Assembly: GCA_016711825.1 (NCBI GenBank) | Contig: JADJSG010000011.1 | Location: 248,001-312,000 of the forward strand | Reading direction: 5' to 3' | DNA length: 64,000 nt | Source of the DNA: Bacteroidota bacterium | GTDB lineage: Bacteria > Bacteroidota > Bacteroidia > Chitinophagales > Chitinophagaceae | Part shown: piece by piece, positions 21,202 through 29,379 of the stretch | How positions within the stretch are numbered: the first letter of the stretch is position 1 | How the letters are laid out: each line of letters starts with the position of its first letter | The notes under the pieces: generated by a model | Seen by the model: the letters and a program-made list of their open reading frames with translations, nothing else | Database searches by the model: none | What the model was told of the DNA's origin: nothing | Position numbers and translations under genes: made by a program

Positions 21202-22589
21202 ATGATACACAATGACTTTATTACCTACATTCGCACCCTTCAATTATGGCAATTAAGGTTAAAGGATAAGAACCCCCACCAGCACATTTATATAAGTCAA
21301 AAAATAGTAAAGGGTAGGTTTGGAATAGATTCTACAAGCATTCAATTTCTAATTGACGATAAAGAAATCGAGGTAAAGAAACAAACCACTAAAAAAGGAC
21401 ATTCAATTAATCTTTACAGAGCTCTAAAACGTGGTCCAGTAAATTTGGGGTTGCTCAATACCAAAAATAAAGAATTTGCGCCATTGCATAGACAAATGAT
21501 GAATTACTTACATGATGTTTCATTACCCCCTGAAAGCGAAGCAACAATTTATTTTAAAGCATTTTTGGAATATAGAAAGTACAATATTGAATTATTTTTT
21601 ATTGTTGATGACTTTAGCAAAAGAGTACACACCCCAATAACAAGTTTCAAAAGTGAATTAAGGGCAAATATTCTATTAAGAGGTGAAGTAACCAGTTCTT
21701 TAGACGTGGCCACAATGCAACCACTTTTACTAGGTAAGATTTTAGAAAATGAAATTGGACCAAACGAATTTTCAAACTGGATCAATGATGGTAAAGATAT
21801 TTATACTACTCTTCAAACAATAGCACAATTAAATAATAGGGATGAAGGTAAAAAGAAATTTTTTGAAATACTATTTGGAAAGGCAAACAATGAACTTTCA
21901 AAAATGTTTAATGATGCCAATTGGATAAGATGGATAAATGAATATAAAAATAGACCTGATGATAGAAACCCCCATACAATTGAAAAACAATACTCAAATT
22001 TAGCATGGCTACTACAAAGTACTGAAGTGAATATAATGACCGAAATATGGCAAATAATGGCAAATGAAGGTATTCTATTTTTGAGTGTACATGATGAAAT
22101 AATTGTTAGAACAAAGGACCTACCAAAGGCCAAAGCACTATTTGAAAGTGTATTGAAAAAATATTTTTCCTACTTCAAATTGAATGAGAAAATACCATTT
22201 TGTGAAAAAAGTGAAAAAAGTGAAGCAGAAAACGAACAATATATTTCTAATGAAAAAATAGAAGCACAAAGTAGGACCACCCACCCCACCAGCGCAACTA
22301 GTGAAATTAATGTAGCACCATTTAATGAACCACAGCACCAACCTATAAGCTGGGCACAAGATGTATATGATTTAATTACTTATTTTGAAAATATTACTTT
22401 GCCAATAGGTCCGATAAAATTAGATGAAGCCACCACCATTAATGCCCCCTAAAGTTTATTGAAAGTCATTTATTTACTACCTTCAACAATGATGAAAACC
22501 CAATATTTGAACCCTATTTAAACCGAGTAAAAAAATTGAAGAAATACATTGAAAACAACAATAAAAAACAATACAGCTATGCCATTTAA
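21202..22589 (+). CDS. Divergent family-A DNA polymerase-like protein (minimal, element-encoded; one frameshift)
   Basis: A protein of about 460 residues whose centre carries the palm and fingers motifs of family-A polymerases. RVHTPITSFKSELR (142-154) resembles the segment before motif A. Motif A is SLDVATMQPLLL with Asp168. Motif B is RDEGKKKFFEILFG with Arg213, Lys217, Phe221, Phe225 and Gly226 at PolA spacing. LLQSTEVNIM resembles the QGTAAD helix, and motif C is SVHDEIIV with Asp298-Glu299. Gln173 stands where PolA has its steric-gate Glu. There are no exonuclease domains. A lost base in the C-run near 22449 hides the last 46 residues, which end YSYAI at 22589. The likely role is replication of the element together with the helicase; polymerase activity is inference. 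Confidence 0.65.
22201..22224 (-). repeat. 24-bp inverted repeat, second arm
   Basis: Perfect reverse complement of 21173-21196, located inside the 3' part of the PolA-like gene where it encodes CEKSEKSE in a linker of low complexity. Confidence 0.5.
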
Positions 22590-22854
22590 AAAAGGAATTT
22601 CAGGAAACATACAAGGGAGAAATAAAGGAATACCCAACAAGATAACACAAAATGTAAGAGAAAGCATTAAGGCATTCATAGAATGTAATACTGATACATT
22701 ACAAGCCACATTTGACCAGTTAGAGCCAAAGGATAAGATAAAGTATTATATTGACCTATTGCCCTTTATTGTACCTAAATTACAAAGCACCCAATTAGAA
22801 GTTCAAAATATGATGTTAGGAGTTGAAATAGAGGGGTTTATAGTTGATTTGTAG
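22579..22854 (+). CDS. DUF5681-like small protein
   Basis: 91 residues from the ATG at 22579, overlapping the end of the polymerase-like gene by 11 bases. The N-terminus FKKGISGNIQGRNKGIPNK matches the KGQSGNPKGRPKG signature of DUF5681, which is often found beside phage terminase or other mobile-element genes. The rest (IDLLPFIVPKLQST) is helical and resembles short Bacteroidota mobile-element proteins. Function is unknown. The overlap suggests translational coupling with the replication genes. An upstream in-frame ATG at 22549 lies inside the polymerase tail and is less likely. Confidence 0.65.
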   Translation: MPFKKGISGNIQGRNKGIPNKITQNVRESIKAFIECNTDTLQATFDQLEPKDKIKYYIDLLPFIVPKLQSTQLEVQNMMLGVEIEGFIVDL

Positions 22855-22923
22855 ATATTAATTACAACCAAAGAAAAAAACTTATGTAGGCAACTTTACT
22901 AAATAGCACTAATATTAATGAAA

Positions 22924-23133
22924 TTATTTTGCAACACATTTAATATCAGTATATCCAAGTTCTTTAGAATGTGCGATAGTTTTATTCAGCTCACTTTTGG
23001 TAATTGGTTCACCATTGGAAGGTGACCACATTCCCATATTGCCATTTATAGTACCAGTGCAGAGGTACGATTGCTTTTTTTGACAACCAATAGTAAACAA
23101 TGTAAGTGAACACAAAAGAATTATGTTTTTCAT
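22924..23133 (-). CDS. Small predicted lipoprotein, element cargo
   Basis: 69 residues: a short basic and hydrophobic start (MKNIILLCSLTLFTIGC) with a lipobox at Cys17, then a polar mature part of about 50 residues with CQKKQSYLC at its start and one more Cys near the end. A longer open frame upstream is not needed; the Met chosen sits directly before the signal peptide. It is divergent from the next gene. It resembles in layout the lipoprotein at 23787-24026 (both begin C-x-K-K, then an aromatic and Cys). Function unknown. Confidence 0.65.
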   Translation of the reverse strand: MKNIILLCSLTLFTIGCQKKQSYLCTGTINGNMGMWSPSNGEPITKSELNKTIAHSKELGYTDIKCVAK

Positions 23134-23185
23134 AATCTTAATTTTTCGTAAAATTACAAACAATAAACAATACATTTGACCTACC

Positions 23186-23569
23186 ATGAAAATAGTTTTT
23201 ACAATTTTAATATCCATGATTTGTTGCAATGTAGTAGCACAAACTGAATCAAAGATTGCAATTGACAGAATAAAAAACCAAATTGTAGAAATTAATACAA
23301 ATTTAGCAATGGTAGGCAATGATTTGAAAAGATATGATAGACAATATACTATTGGTTGTGTTTTAAGCATGGGAGGTACTATTATTACCTACATGGGGTT
23401 TTATGCAAATAAAGTTAGTCCATCCAATGGATTGGGCATTGTTGGTCTTGCAATGGCAGGTATTGGGTATTTAATGACAGCTTCAAGTTCTGCGCACATA
23501 GGTCGTGCTGGTCGTAAGTTACGAAAAGAAAATTTTAAAATTATGAAAAGGAAAATACCAAAGCGTTAA
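23186..23569 (+). CDS. Small exported or membrane protein, element cargo
   Basis: 127 residues with a signal peptide (MKIVFTILISMICCNVVAQ), a coiled stretch (KIAIDRIKNQIVEINTNLAMVG) and two hydrophobic, Gly-rich segments (IGCVLSMGGTIITYMGF and GLGIVGLAMAGIGYLM) that look like a membrane hairpin, then a basic tail. I do not recognise the family. It is divergent from the lipoprotein gene 52 bases away and lies in the cargo end of the element. It could be an envelope-modifying or immunity-type protein, but nothing in the sequence proves this. Confidence 0.65.
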   Translation: MKIVFTILISMICCNVVAQTESKIAIDRIKNQIVEINTNLAMVGNDLKRYDRQYTIGCVLSMGGTIITYMGFYANKVSPSNGLGIVGLAMAGIGYLMTASSSAHIGRAGRKLRKENFKIMKRKIPKR

Positions 23570-23786
23570 AACTTTCTTACTCATTAACCTTTAATATTTT
23601 ATGGAATGTAAATTAAAATAATCATAAATAATAGATAAATTGATTTTTAAATATTACTTACTGGTTACATTTTTTCCCCTTTTCGCATTTGTGATTACAT
23701 CATTTTTCTTTTCAATATTGGCATTTAGAGTACAAACAACTATTTTCCAATGTATCCAATCCCCTTAAAGATTTAATTGTATGACA

Positions 23787-24026
23787 CTATTGAATTTCAA
23801 TACATGCTTGATTATTCTCTTGCTGATACTTTACAAGCTCCGCATTGTCTTTAAAGTACATTTTGCACTTCATTGGCTCAACCGCTACTACATTCCCAGC
23901 TGTATCGGTGTATGTAGCATAGCACTTGTAATTCTTTTTATGACAACTTGTAAAAAAGCCTATAGCAACAAGGCAACTAATACAAACAACTATAATTTTT
24001 CTAATGGTTATGATTTTGAACTTCAA
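23787..24026 (-). CDS. Small predicted lipoprotein, element cargo
   Basis: 79 residues with a signal peptide ending VAIGFFTSC (lipobox Cys28), then HKKNYKCYATYTDTAGN and two more Cys. The pattern of a lysine-rich start and short Cys-bounded threonine-rich strand is a familiar style among Bacteroidota small lipoproteins. It is the last gene before the right arm repeat and attR. It may be distantly related to the lipoprotein at 22924-23133. Function unknown. Confidence 0.65.
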   Translation of the reverse strand: MKFKIITIRKIIVVCISCLVAIGFFTSCHKKNYKCYATYTDTAGNVVAVEPMKCKMYFKDNAELVKYQQENNQACIEIQ

Positions 24027-24104
24027 ACATACAACTTTTTTTGAATGGCTAAGAACGAACTATTTGCATCTATAACAGTATCAGTATTTAGTCCTTTTCA
24101 CACA

Positions 24105-24128
24105 TTTTGTCCTTCTATTGTCCTTTGA
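24105..24128 (+). repeat. 24-bp direct repeat, right copy (candidate integrase arm site)
   Basis: Identical 24-base copy of 17295-17318 in the same orientation, 47 bases before the right att repeat. A related GTCCTT unit lies at 24091-24096. Confidence 0.65.
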
Positions 24129-24174
24129 AGTATTAATAATATAGCATTAACAATACTTTAATGGCTTTATTTTG

Positions 24175-24221
24175 TTCCTGTTCTGGGCACAAAACCACCT
24201 TTTCGAGGTGGTTTTTTTTAT
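24175..24221 (+). repeat. Right attachment repeat (attR)
   Basis: Second copy of the tRNA-Leu 3' end and terminator, without the rest of a tRNA. It marks the distal edge of the element. The hairpin AAAACCACCT / AGGTGGTTTT is kept, so it can still terminate transcription. Confidence 0.9.
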
Positions 24222-24349
24222 ATCCAAAATCAGTAAAAGCAATTTTTACATAATTCACCTGAGTACCTTGTATTTTTAACACAGGAAATGTGTTAAATAC
24301 AGGCTTATAACATGATATTTAATTATGAACAATTATCAATTTAAAAAGG

Positions 24350-27056
24350 TCAATCGGTAATCAACAACTTCTCTACACTTACATGATTTCCGATTTGTAC
24401 TTTCAGAAAATACAACATGCCTGGAATCGCATTGGGCAGTTGGCATTTTATCGTATGATCGCCAGTTTCCATTTTAGAATTATAAAGTATCCTGCATTCC
24501 CTACCAGTAACATCATTTAAACTCATTCGTACATTGTTGGCACGAATCAAATGCAGTGCGATGCTTATTTGACCATTGCTCGTTGGGTTAGGGTAAATTT
24601 TATACGAATCCAGGTACTGCGGCACCCCGATGGTATTCATAGTGGTATTGGTTACGATCGGCGGATTAAAATCAAAAAAATGGAGGCCGTATTTGTGATT
24701 TTGGTCCCCTTAGGCGAAGGTCTTGGTTTGATAGAATAAACAAGGTAACCAATACTCTTTTTATAATTTTTATTTGAATCAGGTAAGAGAATATTTTTAA
24801 AATGAAACTGAAGGGTACGATCCAATAATGAATATGAACATGGGTGTGATGAACCCATAAATTTCAATGTAGTGATATCTAAATCAGCATCCAGCTCGTC
24901 ATTGATCATGATATTGAATGCAGTATCTGTTCCAGTATTTTGAAATTCAACGTAGTACTCCAGTCTGGTAGTCTCAGGTATATAATGTTGTTCGTCGAGA
25001 CCAATTGGCTCAACACTTTTTATATTTGGATCAAAGGCTCCAGTAATAATACCATTGCGTATGTCATAATTATTTGGGGTATCGTAATCATCCACAACAT
25101 CAAAAAAACAAGTGTGACTGAAAGGTAAACCCAACTGATTAACTCCTGCCATGCATTGTGTTTCTATATTTATATAGTATTTCGATCCAGGGTTAATACT
25201 GTCCCATTTCCAGAAAAAAGTATTACCACTAACTGAGTCAGGTAAAGGTGTTGCATTTATATATTGAAACATTGAATCAACCTTAATCGATATCCATGAA
25301 TGTTCAATTTTTTTGAAAGAAATATTTTCTGCTGTAGCACTGATAAAATGCGGGAACCCGGGACGTGCTTGGCTTGAAAAATGTCAATTCTACCATTTGG
25401 CATTGGATTATCGACTTGAATCCCAAAGTTCAAAGTGTCGATAAGTGCTCCATTACTTACTTGAAAAGATATTACATTATTATTCACGCAATAATTACCA
25501 TTAGCCATGGATGGTATCAGTTCAATTGTTCCGCTTCCATTTTTCTTTTCAAAACGATACATTCCATTACTGTCTGTAATAGTATAAATCCCAGCAGGCA
25601 TAAGCCGAACTACTTGGTTTTCTAATGAAACAGACAATGCATCCTGGTAGCATGTAGCAGAATGATCAATATAGGCTCTTCCCCTGATATTTGCAGATGA
25701 ATCAAAACTGTGTTTTCCAATAAAAATAGGATCACATTCTAGCGTATATGTGTGCAAGGGTGAGAAGCTATTAATGACTTGAGTGACATAAATCAGGTTA
25801 CCGTTCTTGTCGGAATGCACCTCTGATTGAAAATGTCGCTGGGTAACCAAATCCGGTTTCCAGGTAGCATTATCAAGCACATAGCCATTTCGATGAATAC
25901 GTGTAAAATATACGTTGTTTATGCGCTCATAAGTTCCGGATGCTACCGATCCTACTCCCCATAAATAAATCACCGAATCATATTTATCCACTCCCAAAGC
26001 GTAATTTCTGCCAATCGGCGCCACCGAAGGGCATAATGTAGAAATTAAATGACATGATGTGTCAAAAATATAAATTCTATACCCTTTTCCTGCATTTACT
26101 AAGTTAAGTTCTGTACAAAAAAAATGTGCATTTACTGAATCATACTGAACAAAATTTATGGCGGAATCAATTCCAGAAAAATGAAAACTATCTATTATTG
26201 CTCCATCTAATGAAAACTTAGTAATGCCTGAACCAAACGCATATAAAGCGTTTCCGACTGCATATAAATGATCATGATAAAATTGCCGTGAAAAAGGGAA
26301 TGTAGTACTCCAAAGATTATTTCCACTAACTAGTGAATATGAATTTATAACAGCTTGATCAAAATTTGTATTCACCACCATTATATACAACATTGTATCC
26401 CGCAACAAAATTACCGGGCGTAATTTAAAGTTGTCGATGAACACCATATGATTCTTCTTCATTATCGTATTGAAGTTTTTGTCAGTTATAATCAACGTGA
26501 ATGTATCAGTACCCGGGCCACTGTTTCCGCCCATAATAATTCCAATATTACCTTCTTCATTGTGACTCACCTCTTCAATCCATCCACCACCAATCGAGTC
26601 AATTTTTTGCTGAAGTTCATTCCCGGCGTAATCCCATTTTTTTTGCATTAACATAATGGGAGTGTTGTTAATTGTATCTGAGAGCGCTGTAATACACACC
26701 AGATTTTTGTCAACATCAATATATAAATCAGTATAGATGGAATAATTGGTAAACAATAACTGATTATACTGCCATGACAAAATTGGTTTCTCCCAAAGCA
26801 ATTCCCCTTCAGACGAAATTTTTTTTAGGATTGGAATACTTGAGTCCCCAGGTAAAAATTTGCAAACCGTCAAATAAACATTTCCCTGCTCATCACAAGC
26901 AAATGGTGAATGATCATAATATTTCCTCATAGGATTCATTGTAATGGCTGTATCTGTGAGGTATTTGCTCCATCTCAACTTAGTATCCTGAGCATGGGAT
27001 TCTATAGAGGTCAACCAAAGAATCATTATTAACAGTATTCTTATTATTTTTCGCAT
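24350..27056 (-). CDS. Large secreted T9SS (type A) protein with propeller-like and DUF7619-like domains (frameshifted)
   Basis: A signal peptide (MRKIIRILLIMILWLTSIESHAQ) starts at 27056. Residues to about 450 form repeats typical of Bacteroidota proteins with quinoprotein-like propellers (DEQGNVYLTV, WGVGSVASGTY, DKNGNLIYVTQ). Then come an SdrD/CarbReg-like strand (RGRAYIDHSATCYQDAL), the conserved DPNIKSVEPIG plus YYVEFQNTGTDTAFN region (DUF7619-like), and a C-terminal type A sorting domain (YKIYPNPTSNGQISIAL...VEKLLITD). Shifts near 25260-25330 and 24645 split it; repaired length is about 900 residues. It is probably exported by T9SS and surface-attached. It lies just outside the element and is transcribed toward it. 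Confidence 0.8.
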
Positions 27057-27694
27057 GCTTCTACAAATTTAACTTTATTATTAAGTAAAGCAAATCCTAT
27101 ATAGATTGTTGCGACGAAAAAAACATTTACAAAGAATCAAAAGAGAAATGAAATCAAAACTACTTTTGAGAAACAATGAACAAAAACCCTGGGATGGAGA
27201 AAAAATAAATCCTGTATTTATCTGTGTTTCAGTGAAAATATTTGTTCAATTATTTGAATTTTTCGATTCTTGTTTTGGATATCCAATATCATTATAAAGG
27301 AAGAGTATGTATTAATTCAAATTCATCCCATACATTCAACTTTTATTTTGATAAAATGAAACTCATTTTATCAAGGCACGGTTCTTCAATTATTTTTCTG
27401 AGTTTTTAGACTATTGCCATATTCACAACAGTATTCATTTATTGTTCGCTTATTATCAAAGTGTATTTTACAATACGAACAAACTGCTTTTGAATTTCAA
27501 TTGAAATAATATGAAGATAAACAACTATCAATTAGATACATTATATAAATTAGTTATACATATTTATATTTTAAATATTAAAAAAAAATAATTTTTAAAA
27601 TATAAAATATTTTCTCGCAATATTTATTCAGTTAACAATATTTTTTTATATATTTGTTTAAACAATCTTTTTTAAACAATCTAAACAAACACAA
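27057..27694. promoter_or_regulatory. Divergent intergenic region with 12-bp palindrome and -7 box
   Basis: 638 AT-rich bases between two divergent secreted-protein genes; no coding frame convinces me. A perfect inverted repeat TTGATAAAATGA-AAC-TCATTTTATCAA lies at 27348-27374. It is too AT-rich for a strong terminator and could be an operator. TATATTTG at 27649-27656 fits the -7 consensus and lies 38 bases before the collagen-like gene. Confidence 0.4.
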
Positions 27695-29356
27695 ATGAAA
27701 AAAAAATTGATTCTCAAAATCAGTGCAAGTTTATTGTTTGCTTTTAGCGCAAACGCAGTAATGGCACAAAGCAATGTCGGTGTGGGTACAAACACCCCAA
27801 CTGAAAAACTAGACGTAATCGGTAACGTAAAAGCCGATACGGTAAAAGCAAATGTGGTGCAAGTAACTCCCGGCGCAGGTGCTGGTAAAGTATTTGTATC
27901 AGATGCCAATGGCAATGGCTCATGGCAAACCGGACCAGTGGGCCCTCAAGGACCACAAGGTATACAAGGTGACCCTGGCCCTATCGGTGCTACAGGTCCT
28001 CAGGGAGCTCAAGGTATACAAGGTGATCCTGGCCCTACAGGCCCTATGGGACCAATGGGTGCTACTGGACCTCAAGGTGCACAGGGTATTCAAGGTGATC
28101 CTGGCCCTACAGGACCTATGGGACCAATGGGTGCTACTGGCCCTCAAGGTGCTCAGGGTATACAAGGTGACCCTGGCCCTATAGGCCCAACTGGTGCTAC
28201 TGGACCTGCAGGAGCTACAGGACCAGCTGGATCAGCAAATATGTCGGGTACAACCAATTATGTAGTGAAGTTCACAGGTGCAACAGCTGGTGGAAATTCT
28301 CAAATTCAAGACAATGGCACTGCCGTCTCTATTAATATTTCACCAAGCAATCTCTATAGAATATATACCTATGATCAACAGCTAACCGCTGATGGTGATG
28401 GACAAGCCACAATATATGGGTACAGAACACGTGATTCAGGAAATGATGGCATTAATTATGGTCAATCAGGTGGCAATAATGCTGTGAAGGGATATAACTT
28501 CTGGGGCGATGTGTATACCTTCGGCGTTGGTGGATATAGCTATAATGATTATAGCCGAACTGGTGGTGTATTAGGTGCTGAAACCTCCGGTGCATACTGG
28601 GGTTCACTTGGCTATAGAAGTAGTGGTTTACTTAATTATGGAGTATATGGTAGTGCTGCCTATGCCAATGGCGCTGGTCAATTACCAAGCACTGAATTGA
28701 ATGGAGTAGGTGGTGGCTTCTTTGGCACCATAGGTTCTCTTTCTAAAGGAAGTGTAATCGGTCAAATGAATGAAGGCGAATTATTTGCAGCTTACAACAA
28801 AGGAGATGTGTATACTTCAGGTAAACAAATCGAATTGGTATCTTCTGAAGAAAATGTAACACCAGCTTATACCGTAACTTCAAACGAAGTAACTGTGTAT
28901 AATAAAGGGAAAATACAATTGGTAAACGGTACCGCTACAGTTCGCTTTACTGAAAATTATGCACAGCTTTTAGGTGAGTCTCCAATTGTAACAGCTAGTC
29001 CAATGGGCGCTTGTAATGGTGTTTACGTAACAGAAGTCTCAAAAGAAGGATTTGTCATTAAAGAACAAAATAATGGAAATAGCAATGTAGAAATCTCATG
29101 GATTTCTGTAGGTAACAGAGTAGACGCCAATAATGCGGAGGTTCCGGCCATGCTTACCAATTCCAGCTTTAACAGAAACTTGAGCCAAGCACTATTCAAT
29201 GATGCCAACAAAAAGAAAAGTGGCATGTCAATGTGGTGGAATGGAAAAGAACTTCAGTTTGGTACCATGCCTGAATCATTAAACCCTAAAGTAGATATTG
29301 CTAAAAAAGCGCAACTTGAAAAAGCCATGCAGGAAGGTTCAAAAAATAGCAAGTAA
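27695..29356 (+). CDS. Secreted collagen-like (Gly-X-Y) protein
   Basis: An intact 553-residue protein. A signal peptide (residues 1-25, ending VMAQ) is followed by the VGVGTNTPTEKLDVIGNVKA head seen in many Bacteroidota fibre-like surface proteins. Then come 33 uninterrupted Gly-X-Y triplets (residues 80-178), including a nearly exact 24-residue unit GATGPQGAQGIQGDPG plus PTGPMGPM repeated about three times. The C-terminal 370 residues are Gly/Tyr/Asn-rich, then an Ig-like or tail-fibre-like region ending with basic residues. It has neither a T9SS tail nor an S74 peptidase. It probably forms a trimeric fibre on the surface. The next gene begins 23 bases after its stop. Confidence 0.85.
   Translation: MKKKLILKISASLLFAFSANAVMAQSNVGVGTNTPTEKLDVIGNVKADTVKANVVQVTPGAGAGKVFVSDANGNGSWQTGPVGPQGPQGIQGDPGPIGATGPQGAQGIQGDPGPTGPMGPMGATGPQGAQGIQGDPGPTGPMGPMGATGPQGAQGIQGDPGPIGPTGATGPAGATGPAGSANMSGTTNYVVKFTGATAGGNSQIQDNGTAVSINISPSNLYRIYTYDQQLTADGDGQATIYGYRTRDSGNDGINYGQSGGNNAVKGYNFWGDVYTFGVGGYSYNDYSRTGGVLGAETSGAYWGSLGYRSSGLLNYGVYGSAAYANGAGQLPSTELNGVGGGFFGTIGSLSKGSVIGQMNEGELFAAYNKGDVYTSGKQIELVSSEENVTPAYTVTSNEVTVYNKGKIQLVNGTATVRFTENYAQLLGESPIVTASPMGACNGVYVTEVSKEGFVIKEQNNGNSNVEISWISVGNRVDANNAEVPAMLTNSSFNRNLSQALFNDANKKKSGMSMWWNGKELQFGTMPESLNPKVDIAKKAQLEKAMQEGSKNSK
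27932..28228 (+). repeat. Tandem collagen-encoding DNA repeat
   Basis: About 297 bases coding 33 Gly-X-Y triplets, with a 72-base higher-order unit repeated about three times with few changes. Synonymous differences between copies exist, so the copies are not perfectly recent. Such tandem DNA can change length by slippage. Confidence 0.85.
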
Positions 29357-29379
29357 ACCGTTCAAAAAAAGATAAAAAG

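Larger units (their letters stand above)
17180..24221 (+). mobile_element. Integrative element in tRNA-Leu, about 7.0 kb between att repeats
   Basis: The element is bounded by a 47-bp direct repeat made of the tRNA 3' end plus its terminator (17180-17226 and 24175-24221, one mismatch). The integrase lies next to the tRNA, as in most tRNA-targeting islands. Genes are integrase, a decayed gene, an HTH/excisionase-like protein, an SF3 helicase, a PolA-like protein, a DUF5681-like protein and three small exported proteins. There are no conjugation, capsid or tail genes, so it must be mobilised or packaged by something else, or move only by excision. A 24-bp direct repeat near both ends probably binds the integrase arm domain. 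Confidence 0.88.

Noticed and set aside
17180..24221. Complete prophage or conjugative element
   Set aside because: No capsid, portal, tail, large terminase, relaxase, MobC or Tra genes. The DUF5681-like protein alone does not prove a phage origin.
27920..28184. Long open frames on other frames and strand across the collagen region
   Set aside because: They are shadows of the Gly-X-Y repeat: repetitive, without starts or domains, and the plus frame from 27695 explains the DNA.
27932..28228. CRISPR array
   Set aside because: The repeats are adjacent coding units without spacers and lie in frame in a secreted protein; no other repeat-spacer pattern was seen in the window.
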